A stretch of DNA of 64,000 bases from Kingdonia uniflora (lineage: Eukaryota; Streptophyta; Magnoliopsida; Ranunculales; Circaeasteraceae). Shown in pieces: positions 11,740 to 22,850 of the stretch; the stretch's first letter is position 1, and every line of letters begins with the position of its first letter. Location: contig JACGCM010001659.1 in assembly GCA_014058105.1 (NCBI GenBank), positions 3,658,001 to 3,722,000 of the forward strand. Direction: 5' to 3'. The position numbers and the translations under genes are program-made. Under the pieces are notes generated by a model. That model ran no database searches. It worked only from the letters and a program-made list of their open reading frames with translations, and was not told where the DNA came from.

Positions 11740-13953
11740 AATTTTTGGAAAATAGGTAGTATGAGTACATGGAAATTATGTGTTGGTCTAGACTACATTC
11801 TGCCTACACTTTGCTATATGGTAGAAGTAATCTAGTCACAAGGCACAAAAACATTCCTTTCAGGTTTTTGAAGGTTGGATAAGTCAGCCTGGGCTTAAAG
11901 AAATGGTGAAGGATAACTGGCAGGAGGAGACCATTGGTGTACCCTTGCATGTACTTAAAGCCAAGGTCAAAAGGTAGAAACTTAGTATAAAAGAGTGGAG
12001 GAGAAATATCTTTGAAGCAGAATCTCTTAAAATTCATACTCTCAGCCAAGAAATAAATAAACTACAACTTCAACTTAAGGATAATATTCAAGATGATGAT
12101 CTGGCCAGTCAGATTCATGTCAAGATTGGTGAACTTACTGCTTTAGCTGCTCAAGAGGAAATGAAGGGGAAACAAAAATCTTGAATTAAATGGCTTAAGG
12201 AGGGGGATAAGAATACTAGATACTTTCACATATAAGCAAGAATGAAACTGACAAGGAATCAAACCACACAACTGGAGAATGAAGAGGGTTTGCTTCATGA
12301 GGATAAGGATGATATCAAAAACTGCATAGTGGACTTCGATACCCACAAATTCATTGCAACTGAGGTAGCCATCTCTGATGAACTTCTTGATTCGTTGCCT
12401 CAATCAACCACAAGCATATAACAATGATCTTACTTCATCCTTGAAGATAAGGAAATTAAAGATGTTATGTTTGCAATGAATCCAAAAAATTCTTCAGGAC
12501 TGATGGGTTTGAGGGCTACTTTGACCAAGGTTATTGGGATATTATTCAGCGGGAGGAGTGGTATCACCAGAACAAGGGGATTTTATTCTAGGGAGGAGTG
12601 TACAAGGTAACATTAGGCTGGTTTCATAAATAGTGAATGAACTTTCTATCAAACGAAGGGGTCGGAATATGGGTCTCAAGATTAACATTACCCTTTATAT
12701 AATAAGCTAGGACATTCTTAGTAAGGTACTTAAGAAATTTGGTTCTAATGATATCTGGTGTGGATGGGTTCTTAAAGCTCTCAGTTCTGCTATGATTTAT
12801 GTGATGGTGAATGGTGGACAATGTGGGGTACTTCTCTGCCACCAGAGGGCTGAGGCAGGGAAACCCTATGTCTCCTCTTTTACTTGCACTGGCTGAAGAT
12901 CTACTAAGTAGGGGAATTACTAGGCTTAAAAACACCAATGATGTTCTTCCTATGGTCAATGTTAAAAATTAGATGGGCCTTCTCATTTACTTTTTGCAAA
13001 TAACATCTTTGTTTTTGCTAATGCAGAGGTTGGAGGTCTCATAAAACTACTAGCTTTCTTGCTTACATATCAATAGGCTTATGGGCAATAGGTGAGCAAG
13101 AAGAAGAGCAAATTATACTTGGGTTCTATGAATACTGGAAGAAAATTAGTAATTTCTGGCCTCTTTGGTATCACTGAGGGTAGATTGTCTGTTGTCTATC
13201 TTGGGGTTCTATTAGCACAAGGGAGAGTTAAAACTTCAATGTTTAGATCTTTGGTAGATAAAATCAAAGCAAGAGCCTCAACATGGTCAGGTAACCTTCT
13301 CTTTTATCAAGGAAGAATTGTGTTGACTAAATCTATCCTTTGTAGCATCCCTCTTTTTAATATGTCCAAATGGCCATCTTCTGTGGTGAAGGAGTGTGAA
13401 GCTTTAAAGGAATTTTATATGGTCAGGTAATGCCCAAACTAAAAAGATGGTAACAATCTTTTAGAAGAAACTATGTAAACCACTTAAAGATGGTGGACTG
13501 GGGATGAGAAGCCTAAAAGAGATAAATCAAGCTATGCTCAAAAAGCTGGGATGGAACATCATAGAAGGTAAGAACACATAGGCAATTTTTATGAAGGCTA
13601 AATACTATATAAATAAAGGAAGGTGATAAACTACTACGAAAAGTCTCCAATTTGACCTGGTATTAAGCAAACACTCAAGGAGATGAAAAAATGTTTTCTA
13701 GCAAGATTATTGGGTTTCAGGTAATCTACTAGGAGATCAAGTGCTGGGTGAAGGTGTACACAACATAAAAATTGTTAGTCAAGTGCTCACAAAGGGTTAA
13801 TGGAACACTCCAAATGTTCAACCATATTAAAATCCAATTCAGTGTCGTTACTCCTAACTGTCACATGGAAGATATATGCATATGGACACCAGATACTAAA
13901 GGTAATTTTAGTATAAAATTGTCTTTTGGAGAATACAGGTGGAAGCTTCCCAA
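11740..13953 (+). pseudogene. L1 LINE ORF2 (end of endonuclease, reverse transcriptase), broken and truncated
   Basis: The order is WSRLHSAYTLLYGRSNLVTR near 11790, the linker WLKEGDKNTRYFH at about 12187-12225, DVMFAMNPKNSSG near 12465, degraded palm sequence, LLFANNIFVFANAE at about 12988 where FADD is normal, then YLGVLLAQGRVKTS and GNLLFYQGRIVLTKSILCSI to 13430. A FSIKLSFGEYRW end sits at 13900-13940. Both catalytic Asp residues of FADD are Asn. The reading stops abruptly at 13954, where a CACTA terminus begins, so the 3' part of this LINE is missing from the window. Confidence 0.78.
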
Positions 13954-13954
13954 T

Positions 13955-14275
13955 CACTACAAGAATAAAGGGTAGTAGCCACGAAAATTTTTGTGGCAAA
14001 AGGGTTTTTGCCACGATTTTTACCGTAGCACGTGTCGTGCCTGTAGATGGGGGTGGCTAAAGCTTTGGCATAATTATTACCGTGGCAAGGAGTTTCTCAA
14101 TTGGTACAACTTTTACGGTAGCTACTGTTGTGGCAAAAGCTCTTATTTGCCACGGTATTTTTTGTGGTACATGTTAGGCCCACCTCGTTTATTCCCCTAG
14201 AATGAGAACAAAATCCGTGGCAAAAACCTACTTTCACCGCAACAGAATTCGTGGCAAAAACATATAATAAATAAT
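13955..14275. mobile_element. CACTA transposon terminus with subterminal repeats
   Basis: It starts CACTACAAGAATAAAGGG, the typical CACTA inverted terminus, preceded by AAT as the possible 3-bp target copy. Within 300 bp the motif TGCCACG / CGTGGCA recurs in both orientations at least seven times (for example near 13988, 14008, 14080, 14148, 14216, 14250). This is the usual subterminal array bound by the transposase. It interrupts LINE ORF2. The partner terminus was not found downstream. Confidence 0.75.
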
Positions 14276-14501
14276 AATAAAAAATTTATTTAAAAAATAT
14301 ACAGAAAAAGAGATAAATTATAAGCATGTTTCTTACCGGCAATTCACATAGCATCATACATGAAATAAAATAAAAAAATCAAAATACTATCCTAGCAGTA
14401 TCTGTATTTGTTATCATACTTACAGGTTCAGTTATTACACAAATCCTACAAATATTTTGGTAAAAAATCTCTGAGTAAATATTACACAAAATACTCTAAA
14501 A

Positions 14502-14640
14502 TCAATCTGAGTAAATATCTTCCCCATTGCCAAGTTTCATAATATCAAATGTAAAGCTCACCAAATCCATCACTTTAGGACTTCCAAGGAATGAAGTTAG
14601 CTTTCCCTCCCCATAACCAACTATCAAGCTATCAATGGTT
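14502..14640 (-). other. exon-like segment 3 (terminal exon) of unrecognised gene
   Basis: On the minus strand an AG acceptor at 14642-14641 is followed by 46 uninterrupted codons beginning (x)TIDSLIVGYGEGKLTSFL and ending NGEDIYSD with TGA at 14504-14502. The composition is protein-like. No family recognised. It could be the end of a host gene captured by the CACTA element or part of an element gene. Confidence 0.4.
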
Positions 14641-15586
14641 CTGTAGTCAACAAAAATAGTGGTCAGACAAAGTTCTTAGGTTCAACCGATGGCCTATTTT
14701 TGGAACTTTAGAAAATGTATAACTACCTTAAAGAATAGTATTTATCATTTGCACACAAAGAGTATATGACATAATCCAAGATCTAGTCAGTTTAAAAGGT
14801 ATGTTTAGTTAAATACAACTTAATTTTATGAACCAGATGAAACTCAAGGATCCTATATTATCAATACTCAACTTTTATAAAATCGAAGAAACATTACAAG
14901 AAGAAAAGGGAAAAAAAGTGTTGATTTACATTTACACCACAATTTGCAATTTTTGAATGCCTAATCCCCTATGATTGGGGGAATCGATCGATTACACGAC
15001 ATGCTAAAGCACCTCTTCTTTTTTCATTGTTAGACATATTTTGGCACTTCTGCAATCTATATAGTTCCCTTATGGCCACTATTTACTTCATCACATGGTA
15101 TTTACAATGCTTTGACCAAAGTTGAGATTCCCCTTTTTATGTTTTATAGATCACAAATAACTTCTTTTCAATTGGGAACGTTCTTTTATCTTTACTATAG
15201 ATACTCCCAGTTTCAGTTTCTGCCTTTTCACATATCCAAACGAAACTGAGTTTATCCGAACTGGACCCTTACGTAATTATAGCCATGTTAGCAAGTTGTG
15301 AGTAAACTTCTCCTTGTCAAATCTGGCCTTCAACCAACCAAAAGCTTAGAAAGAAATCCTTCTGTTACAGATACTCCAAAATGGTTCACATCCCCCTATC
15401 TGACACTTTAGTTTTAATCATAAATGTCTTACGCAGTTACGCCCTATACTTGTATCGTGTTAACATAGTCTAGCTTGCCCATAAACCTAATAATGTTTCA
15501 AAACTTGAAACTTGAATAAGATAGTGCTATAAGATCATTTTCCAGCTCTAAGTACTATAAGAGAAAGGCTATATTGCAATTTATAC

Positions 15587-15661
15587 CTTTGCGGTGAGTT
15601 CCATCTTTTCAAGAGTACTTATGATAGCAGGGACCCTAAAATGAGATTCTGGATTTGACTC
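15587..15661 (-). other. exon-like segment 2 of unrecognised gene
   Basis: Exactly 25 open codons on the minus strand, bounded by AG (15663-15662) and a GT donor (15586-15585, AAG|GTATAA). The product segment ends STLEKMELTAK. Both splice borders are canonical and the length is a multiple of three. No homology recognised. Confidence 0.4.
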
Positions 15662-15961
15662 CTAATGAATTCAATAGTTAAGATATTGATAGATACAAAA
15701 CATAAAATTCAAATTAAAGAAGTAAATATGTAAAAATGCTACTATGTCACACTATGTTATATACATGCATATTGCAAAGGTGTCAAGTAATTCTCATATG
15801 GCTATGTTATCCACATTTTTTATTCACAAGTCATTCACATTTTACATGACACTATGTTATCCAAATTTTTCATTCACAGGTCGCATACCTCAAGCATATG
15901 GCTAATTCTCATATGACTTCATAACTGGTAAAGGAAAACTAAAGACGGGGAGAAAAACATA

Positions 15962-16105
15962 CTAAAAAATGAGAGCGGCTGCTGAGCTCATTATTAGTAT
16001 TGGTTGATCTAACTGCTCTTTTTTGGCTTCATATGAGTTGCTCCCATACTTCATCTCTGCTATAAACTCGAGCTTCGACCAGACCAGGGGCTTCTTGAGT
16101 TCCCT
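15962..16105 (-). other. exon-like segment 1 of unrecognised gene
   Basis: The minus-strand AG acceptor at 16107-16106 is followed by 47 open codons starting RELKKPLVWSKLEF and containing EMKYGSNSYEAKKEQL, up to a TAG at 15964-15962. Lys/Glu-rich, plausible coding sequence. If it is an internal exon the donor is not evident. No family recognised. Confidence 0.33.
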
Positions 16106-16999
16106 CTGATATTTGCTTTATTTCTAACCTTCATAAATTATAATGAACATCAGAAAGTGAGCACATATATTAAAAACATAAAAATCAATATGAATAAATA
16201 GTTCACATATGGCCAGTCACAAGTATATAATTTCACCTCTTTCCCTCCTTTACCCGGGCTTGGAACCGGTTATGCAAAGCTATAACAACTTTGCATAGGA
16301 AAAGTTAAAAAAAGATTTACCTAATTGCATAAACGACTAATACAATGTAACAACTTTATGATATAATATACTTGACCAAATATTATCATCGAAAAAAAGG
16401 GATCAATAAGTGTCTCAATTCAAGATAATCATCAAGCACGCACAAGAAATACAAAATGTAGTATTAAATAGCTCGTGTACAATATTAGTTGAGTTCACAT
16501 TCTGTAATAATGGAGATTTGAATTGGAGGCCGTTATCATCAAGCAATCTAGGGAAGTCCCAAGCTTGGGCAACAGACCTGAACTTTCCAAGCCGAGAAAA
16601 CCACTCTTTAAGAGCTTATCCAGCGTTGAACATTCCCTAGGTAATATTTCTTTGAAGGGGCTCAACTGTAGTTTTTCTTTTGCTTTTACAATTACAGCTG
16701 GTTCCTAATGGATAGATCAAAATGTCGTTGAAGGAGGCACAAAAATGAAGATGGTGGTCTAGGAAAACAATCACTTTTATAGTAATGAATATCTTATCCA
16801 AGATTTTAGTCCTATAATTTTATCACTTGATCGACTAAAGATCACTAAGGTATTTAGACTGCTTGAATCTCTCATATGTTTTAAAATTAAATCCCAGCCG
16901 TCAGATTCTGCAAGAAATTTCATAATTAGTTCAAACTTCAAAACTGCCAAATTATCTGCCGATTTAGCCTATATTTTCAATCAACCAACTTAGAATTTT

Positions 17000-18018
17000 T
17001 GCCTAAAATGCCAAATCGTAAGGCAAAGATCTCTATTTAGGTCTTCAACCACCAAAATTTTGATCTTCATCTTCGATTTCTCAAAAATTATATTCTAGAT
17101 CGGTTGCGATTCTCAATTTCATAATTAGGGTGTTTGATTTGGAAGTTTTAACAAGAATCGCCTCCATCGACGACATCTCCGTGATCTCCAGGTAATTTTT
17201 CTCGATTTGCTCTAATTTTGGCGTTTAAGACCTGTTTTGCTGCGATTCTCAATTTCATAATTAGGGCGTTTAGGCCTAGATCAAAGATATGCCAATTGTG
17301 AACTCTTTTCTCAAGTAACAACTCTCCCTCTCTCTTCTTCTTCTTTGTTTCCCCAAATTTGGATCAAATCAATTGAATTCACAGTTTCTAATTCTGTGTT
17401 TACATCATTAGGTTTAGTTTAGATGTTGTTCTTTGTGATTGAATTAGATTTGATTCTCTGCATTTAAGTTGGATTTGTTTAGTTAAATATTTGATGAATT
17501 TACTGTAATATTCAGAATGGGGTTAGTGAGATAAGATTGATCTAATCAGAATGTGGTTACTGGGCAATGATTCAACTCTACCCGTGATCGAGTTTGCGGA
17601 GTTTGTGTTTTTTAGTCTGTTATGTGAGATTAGTAGCTACTGTTTTGCCACTTTGTTGGTGTGTTGTCAATTGTAGTGATGTTAAAGTGCCTAATGAGTG
17701 ATGCCAATTTGCCAAAAAGTAAAAATCACTAAACCTTCTTCTCCTTGTTTTAAATTATAACCCAAAATCGTAAACCTCTCTCTCTCTCAAAATAGAGAAA
17801 ATTACACATTTATTATGTCTCCATGACCCTTCTCTCTCTCAGTCTTTCTCTGGGTGTGGGTGTTTTAGTTTGAAATAGAGAAAGGAAGAGAGGGAGGGAG
17901 TCTCATTAATATATCAGTGGCATGTTTGTTATTAGTCTTGTTTGAATGAGAGACATACACTGGTGATTTTAAAATACTGTAATTGGAGATTTAATTTGAA
18001 GAGAGACCAATTACTTGC
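17000..18018 (+). promoter_or_regulatory. putative leader/upstream region of the GATA-like gene
   Basis: Pyrimidine-rich tracts (CTCCCTCTCTCTTCTTCTTC at about 17323, CTCTCTCTC near 17777 and 17830) and a GT-rich intron-like stretch resemble a plant 5' leader with an intron. A 25-bp phrase, GCGATTCTCAATTTCATAATTAGGG, occurs at about 17106 and again at about 17242, a duplication of about 136 bp. Transcription from here is inferred only from composition. Confidence 0.35.
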
Positions 18019-18741
18019 ATGGGTAGACAAGTTCCTTGTAACCACTGTGGAACTAAAAATATTCCATTTTGGAGGAGCGGACCACTTGGAAAGTCTGCTT
18101 TATGCAATGATTGTGGATCAAGATATAGGTTGAGGGGAATACTTACCAACTATACTCTGAAGGCACATGTTCGTGCGTTGGCACCTTTTCAATCCAACAA
18201 CAATAGAAACTTTCGAGATTACAAAGTACAAACCGCAAAAAAACCAACAAATTGGCAGATATGAAAAGGTCACAGCGAAGAGAGCATCGAAGATAAAGTG
18301 GCAGTTTCACCATATTATTCGTGTCCCTCTGGTTTTCAAGATGGTGCAAGTAACGGATCTAGCTCAGGATCTGCGTCATCAGTCTCTGGGAGCCGCATCC
18401 AGTTGGGAAACATGGACTGGAACGCCCCAGGTCTAGTCAAATCGAGTTTCTTGGACTTCCACATTCCTACTAAAAAAAGGTCAAGAACTGAGCGCCACAG
18501 TTTATCACCTTTTGAACTTCTCAGAAGATACCTCATTAATGTTTATCAACAAGACTCATCCTTTCATTCTGCATCTTTAGAAGAAGTTATCCTTTATGAA
18601 TGTGGAGATCTAACATATTCATCTAAGACTGTATATGGGTGTTATCCTCTCAAGTCGCAATCAGTTTCATCAAAAGAAGAGGAATTTGAGGCTAGTTCAC
18701 CCGAACTATTGGCGTGCTCTGACCTGGAGGTGACATTCTAA
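18019..18741 (+). pseudogene. GATA26-like zinc-finger transcription factor, truncated, with in-frame stop
   Basis: It starts MGRQVPCNHCGTKNIPFWR and has a complete type IV GATA finger in residues 7-32 with C-X2-C-X18-C-X2-C spacing (CNHC...LCNDC) and the following GSRYRLRG...NYT basic tail. GATA factors bind (A/T)GATA(A/G) promoters in the nucleus. An in-frame TGA at 18262-18264 ends the first part. The same frame reopens at once and reads to TAA at 18739-18741 with Ser-rich (SSSGSASS), TKKRSRTERHSLSPFELL and KEEEFEASSPEL segments, all in GATA26 order. The conserved C-terminal domain of the roughly 500-residue family members is absent. The finger and the following segments are contiguous, whereas I recall the family gene as having introns, so a retrocopy or a decayed duplicate is likely. 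A Tat LTR follows about 60 bp downstream. Confidence 0.72.
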
Positions 18742-18801
18742 AAGGAGATGATCAGCGGTTTCTGAGACAATGGGTTTGAGAACTTCGATTTCCACAGACG
18801 G

Positions 18802-19580
18802 TGCTAAATAAAATAGCCTAATTTTGGGATTTGGATTTAGCCTTTACACCATATATAATCAGAACGCTAATAATAGCTAACACAAAAGTTTTGCGTGGAA
18901 AACCTTTGAATAGGTTAAAAGCCACAGCCTCTCTTGAAGATTTTAGAAAGAAAGAGATGTTATTGAGAATACTAGCTATTGCAATGAGTACTCTGAATCT
19001 ATAGAGTTTTGGAGTATGGATTCTTCTGTATTGAATTACTTGTCCTTAATCTGTAGTTTTCTGGTCCTATTTATAGGTCTTATCATATGATCGTTTGACG
19101 ACCATTAATATTCTTAATGGTGGACATTACAAAGTTGATGTAAGATATTCTTTGACCAGATGATGTAATGTCCTGACCTCTGTTGATGTACAACGGCTCT
19201 ATTGATAAGTGTACACTTGCGTACATCAAACTGCGAATGTAGAGGTCGAAAGTGATGACTCGAACTGAGGAATATTGAATATGTCTTTAGTAGTATTTTC
19301 TGTATGCTGACGAGGTCTAGGATGAAACTTTGAGGACAAGGTCAAGGATGAAGTTTTAAGTCTGAGGTACGAAATAAGCTATTACAAGACGGTTCTCAAC
19401 CAATAGCACGAGGAACCCCATGGACGAGTGGTCTTGGCTGAGAAATTTGTACTGTATTTGTTTTCTGACGTTGCTGTTTTGATACTTTCTGTGCCGCACA
19501 CTTAGTTGGTAAGATCAAAAGCTCGTATGTAGTTCGAAGATGAAGCATAAGTTCGAGATACGGAATACACCACTATATCA
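18802..19580 (-). repeat. Tat-family LTR, isolated copy
   Basis: Begins TGCTAAATAAAATAGCC and ends CACTATATCA on the plus strand. It aligns along its length with 34925-35389 plus 37779-38070 and with the reverse complement of 5626-6074. By the gypsy gag-pol orientation it points to the minus strand. No internal Tat sequence is attached on either side. It joins the GATA-like remnant on the left and broken copia coding sequence on the right. Flanking target copies are not evident, so it is a solo LTR or a broken end. Confidence 0.75.
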
Positions 19581-21500
19581 CCAATCGCCCTCTTTTCCTT
19601 ATGCAACTTTTAAAGTTGCCAAGTTTCATTCTTGCGAAGAGAATACATTTCTTCCTTCATTTCTCCCTCCCAATGTTTAGTCGTGGAAGGAACATCCTCT
19701 TCAAAGACCGGTAGTGCATAGGCTACCATGGCTTTCGCCTTTGGAAGTACCATGTCCTTTGTAAGCCATTCCGGTTTACCCACATTCCTCTTTTGTTTAC
19801 TAGTTGCAATTGACTCCACAACCAGAGTGTCCTCATCCGTACTACCAAATGCTCTACCATCATCTATATCTTCATCATTTGGAATATGAACTGATGGCTC
19901 ATCACCCGTTGTCATACCGGTTGATAACACCTCCTTTAGTACGGACCTCTCTGGCTAATTTGATGACGCATCAATCTCTACCCACTGCAAAACCTCACTG
20001 GTTATCTTCTATGTGTGCTTAGAGATGTGTGACTTCAGCATCGAAGCCTTATCAAAAGTGATATTTATGCTCAGAATAATCTTCTAGTCTCTCGTGTATT
20101 CAACTTCTTCTTGCCCCAAAAAATGGCCTTACTTGCTCGTGGTTCCAACTTGCCATCCTTAACATGATAGTATGCCGGACACCCAAATATATAAAGAGTA
20201 TCAGAATCTGTACCAGGTTTTCCCGACCAAGCTTCTATTGGTGTCTTACCATCAATTACAGCCGAAGGCAGCCTATTAACGAGGTAACATGCATATGTCA
20301 AAGCCTCAGCCCAAAATACTTTGCTCAACCCAGAATTAGACAACATACACCGCACCTTCCCCAGCAAAGTATGGTTCATGCACTCAGCTGCCTCATTTTT
20401 TTATGGTGTCCCTCTAACCGTGAAGTGTCAAACTATCACCTCATCCCGACATACTTGTAAGAATGGATCACTAGTGTACTTTCCACCATTATTCGAATAG
20501 AGCAACTTGATCTTTCTGCCAGTCTAAGTTTAAATCAACTTCTTCCACGTCATGAAAATTTTTAGGACTTCATCATTGCTCCTCATGGTATATACCCATA
20601 CTAGCCTAGAAAAGTTATCCACAAAAGACGCAAAGTAATGTTTCCCCCTAGTGATCATTCTTGGAGGGTCCCCAAACATCAGAGTGAACATAATTAAGGG
20701 TTTCACGAGTACGGTGGATAACAGTGCCAAACTTTACCATTGTCTGCCTGCCCAGAACACAGTGTTCACAAAAATCCAATTTGCAAACCTTGGCACCTTT
20801 TAATAGCCCCTGGTTCGTAAAAGCTCTCAAGGGATTTTCTCCTGCATGTGCCAAACGCATGTGTCATAGCCGAGTGGTATCTCTAGAAGTGGTCTCCTTC
20901 CTTCCCGTGGTAGCTACCTCACTAAGAATAGTTGTACCATCCAGATAATATAAGTTGTTACTTCTTCTTTGGCCCTTCAATTCAACCAAGGCTCCCTTAA
21001 GAACCCTCTTCACCTCATTCTCAGACATAACCTTATAGCATTTCGCTTCAAGTAACCCCCTCGAGATAATGTTCTTCCTCATCGTCGGAATATACCAAAC
21101 CTCATCAATCTCTTTAACCAACCCATTGTGCATCTTTAGACGAATGATACCTATCCCCATGATGCAACAAGGATTATCGTTCCCCATCAATACTGCTTTA
21201 CCTTCTAGCTTCTTCAAACTAGAGAAACAACCCCTTTCGGGATAAATATGATAAGAAGCATCTGAATCCAAAATTCATTATTTTGAATTAATAACACATG
21301 TACTAAATGATATAGTCAAAGAGAAATAAAAATCATTACCTCCATTTGCCGTGTCTTGAGCAACATTTACCGAAGAACCCTATTTTCCCCCTTTCTTCTT
21401 CTTAAGAAGCGCGGGACATTCATTTTTCTAATGACCTGTTACCTTACAAAATGCACATTGGTACTTTCCCAATTTGTTATTATTTATACTGCAACCTTTC

Positions 21501-21554
21501 GACTTCGATCGATGGTTATTACCACTCGACTTCGATCGATGGTTATTACCACTC
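21501..21554 (-). repeat. perfect 27-bp in-frame tandem duplication in copia gag
   Basis: The 27-bp unit beginning GACTTCGATCGATGG occurs twice head to tail without a mismatch. It adds nine codons (motif KSSGNNHRS read on the minus strand) next to the zinc knuckle. The lack of divergence suggests it is young relative to the surrounding decay. Confidence 0.85.
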
Positions 21555-22348
21555 GACTTCTTTTGGTCCGAAGACCTCCCTCTTGTCATCAATACCTCGT
21601 AGTCGACTCCTCGTACTCATATTTTTCCTTCCTCCGATACTCATGGTTTACAACCGTCATAGTCATATCCAAGTATTGCAATTAACTATTTCCGTACGTT
21701 ATCGTCGTAGCGAAATGCTCAAACTCTTCAGTAAGCGAGTTTAAGAACAAAAGTGCTTTGTCTTCATCGCCAAAAATTTCCTTTAGATTTGCCAAGTCGG
21801 TTAATAGCTTGGTAAAATCATTCAATTGCTCCGACATAGAAATCCATTATCTCATCGTGAAGCGATAAAACTTCATCTTCAAATAGAGTCGATTTTGGAT
21901 GCTCTTCACCAAATACTTTTCCTCTAGAATCCTCCAAATTTTCTTTCATAGATTTCATTAATTATAAGGTACTTAATATCTTGAGCAAGACAAGAGCGAA
22001 TTTGACCACAAGCCCTCTTGTTTATCTTCTTCCAAACACTCTCTTCTACCTCATCCGGTTTGTCCTCCAACACCTCATCTAAGTCTAGTTGACTTAGCGC
22101 ATCAATAACCTCGCATCGCCACATGCCAAAGTTATTGGTGCCGTTGAATTTCTCAACTTCAATCTTCGCATTATTGAGCATCACCGTTGTATTCCGTTTA
22201 GGCGTCGAGGAACTAGGTTTCATTGAAGAACTAGTTTTATCTTCTTCTATCATGTTTCCCCCAATTTTCATATACTAACCAAAACCAAATTGAATTTGAA
22301 AAACGTCTTAGTTACCTCAAATTTGTGCACCGCCGAGGAATTAACCTC

Positions 22349-22360
22349 GCTCTGATACCA
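22349..22360 (-). promoter_or_regulatory. primer binding site for initiator tRNA-Met (copia)
   Basis: The minus strand reads TGGTATCAGAGC, the complement of the plant initiator tRNA-Met 3' end. It lies two bases inside the LTR border (TGTTGAGTCGC on plus at 22363). This sets the orientation and the LTR end. Confidence 0.9.
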
Positions 22361-22362
22361 AT

Positions 22363-22850
22363 TGTTGAGTCGCAAGCTGCGGAAGCCGAAATTCTAACTT
22401 GATTTGGTTAGCAACAAACAAACAACAATCTAAAGGAATACACAATAACAATCACACACAAAGTTTAAGGTGGTTCGACAATTGCCTACATCCACCGTAC
22501 AAAAGAGAGAGAGAAAGAATTTATTCAAGATTCAAGGTTATAATCTCTCAAAATAATTAGAGGTTCTCTCAAGAATTCCTCTCTAATAGATCTAACCAAG
22601 GGTGGCTCAAAAAATCCTAAGGTTTCCCCTTATATACTTGGGAGAATCTATTACAAACGACTCTTATCTCGAGACGGTCTAATGGCTCAAACAAAACCCA
22701 AAATTGAGTTTTACCGATGTCTGTTCGAACAGACTCATTTTATTCGAACAAAAAACCAAGTCTATTCGAAGAATCAAGGTTCTGGGTGGTTCTATTCGAA
22801 TAGATCCAAACTCTGTTCTCGAACAGAAAATAGAGCATCAACAGACTACA
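22363..22850 (-). repeat. 5' LTR of the Tork-like copia element
   Basis: Its inner border is fixed by the primer site. The outer border is placed at ACAGACTACA (22850), where L1 sequence resumes; that end is approximate. Inside, 22722-22825 holds several TTCGAA-centred palindromes (GTCTGTTCGAACAGAC and TCTATTCGAATAGA). The partner LTR is not in the window. Confidence 0.65.

Larger units (their letters stand above)
14276..16900. other. probable CACTA interior, mostly non-coding
   Basis: AT-rich DNA beyond the CACTA terminus with no long ORF. Three short minus-strand segments look like spliced exons and are listed separately. A direct repeat of the phrase CACTATGTTAT...CATTCACA occurs near 15755-15880. 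No transposase domain is recognised. Confidence 0.35.
19581..22362 (-). pseudogene. Ty1/copia element (Tork-like) gag-protease-integrase, 3' half deleted
   Basis: On the minus strand the internal region begins at the primer site (22360) and reads gag (22271-21924; IEVEKFNGTNNFGMWRCEV), a CCHC knuckle near 21480-21430 (CAFCKVTGH...NECP), protease with DSDAS where DSGAS is normal (about 21268), a GAG-pre-integrase motif (about 20860-20780, MRLAHAGENPL), integrase (20730-20071; GKHYFASFVDNFSRLVWVYT, VKPLI, NRLPSAVIDGKTPIEAW) and the run-up to RT (19930-19610; GEMKEEMYSLRKNETWQL). It stops at KEKRAIG, exactly where the Tat LTR starts, so RT, RNase H and the 3' LTR are missing. Many frame breaks. 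Confidence 0.85.

Noticed and set aside
17660..17680. TTGTAGTG as the partner terminus of the CACTA element at 13955
   Set aside because: There is no TGCCACG subterminal array beside it and the 3-bp flank (ATG) does not match AAT.
19581..19600. Polypurine tract of a Tat element
   Set aside because: The purines are copia codons (KEKRAIG) in frame with the preceding copia sequence.
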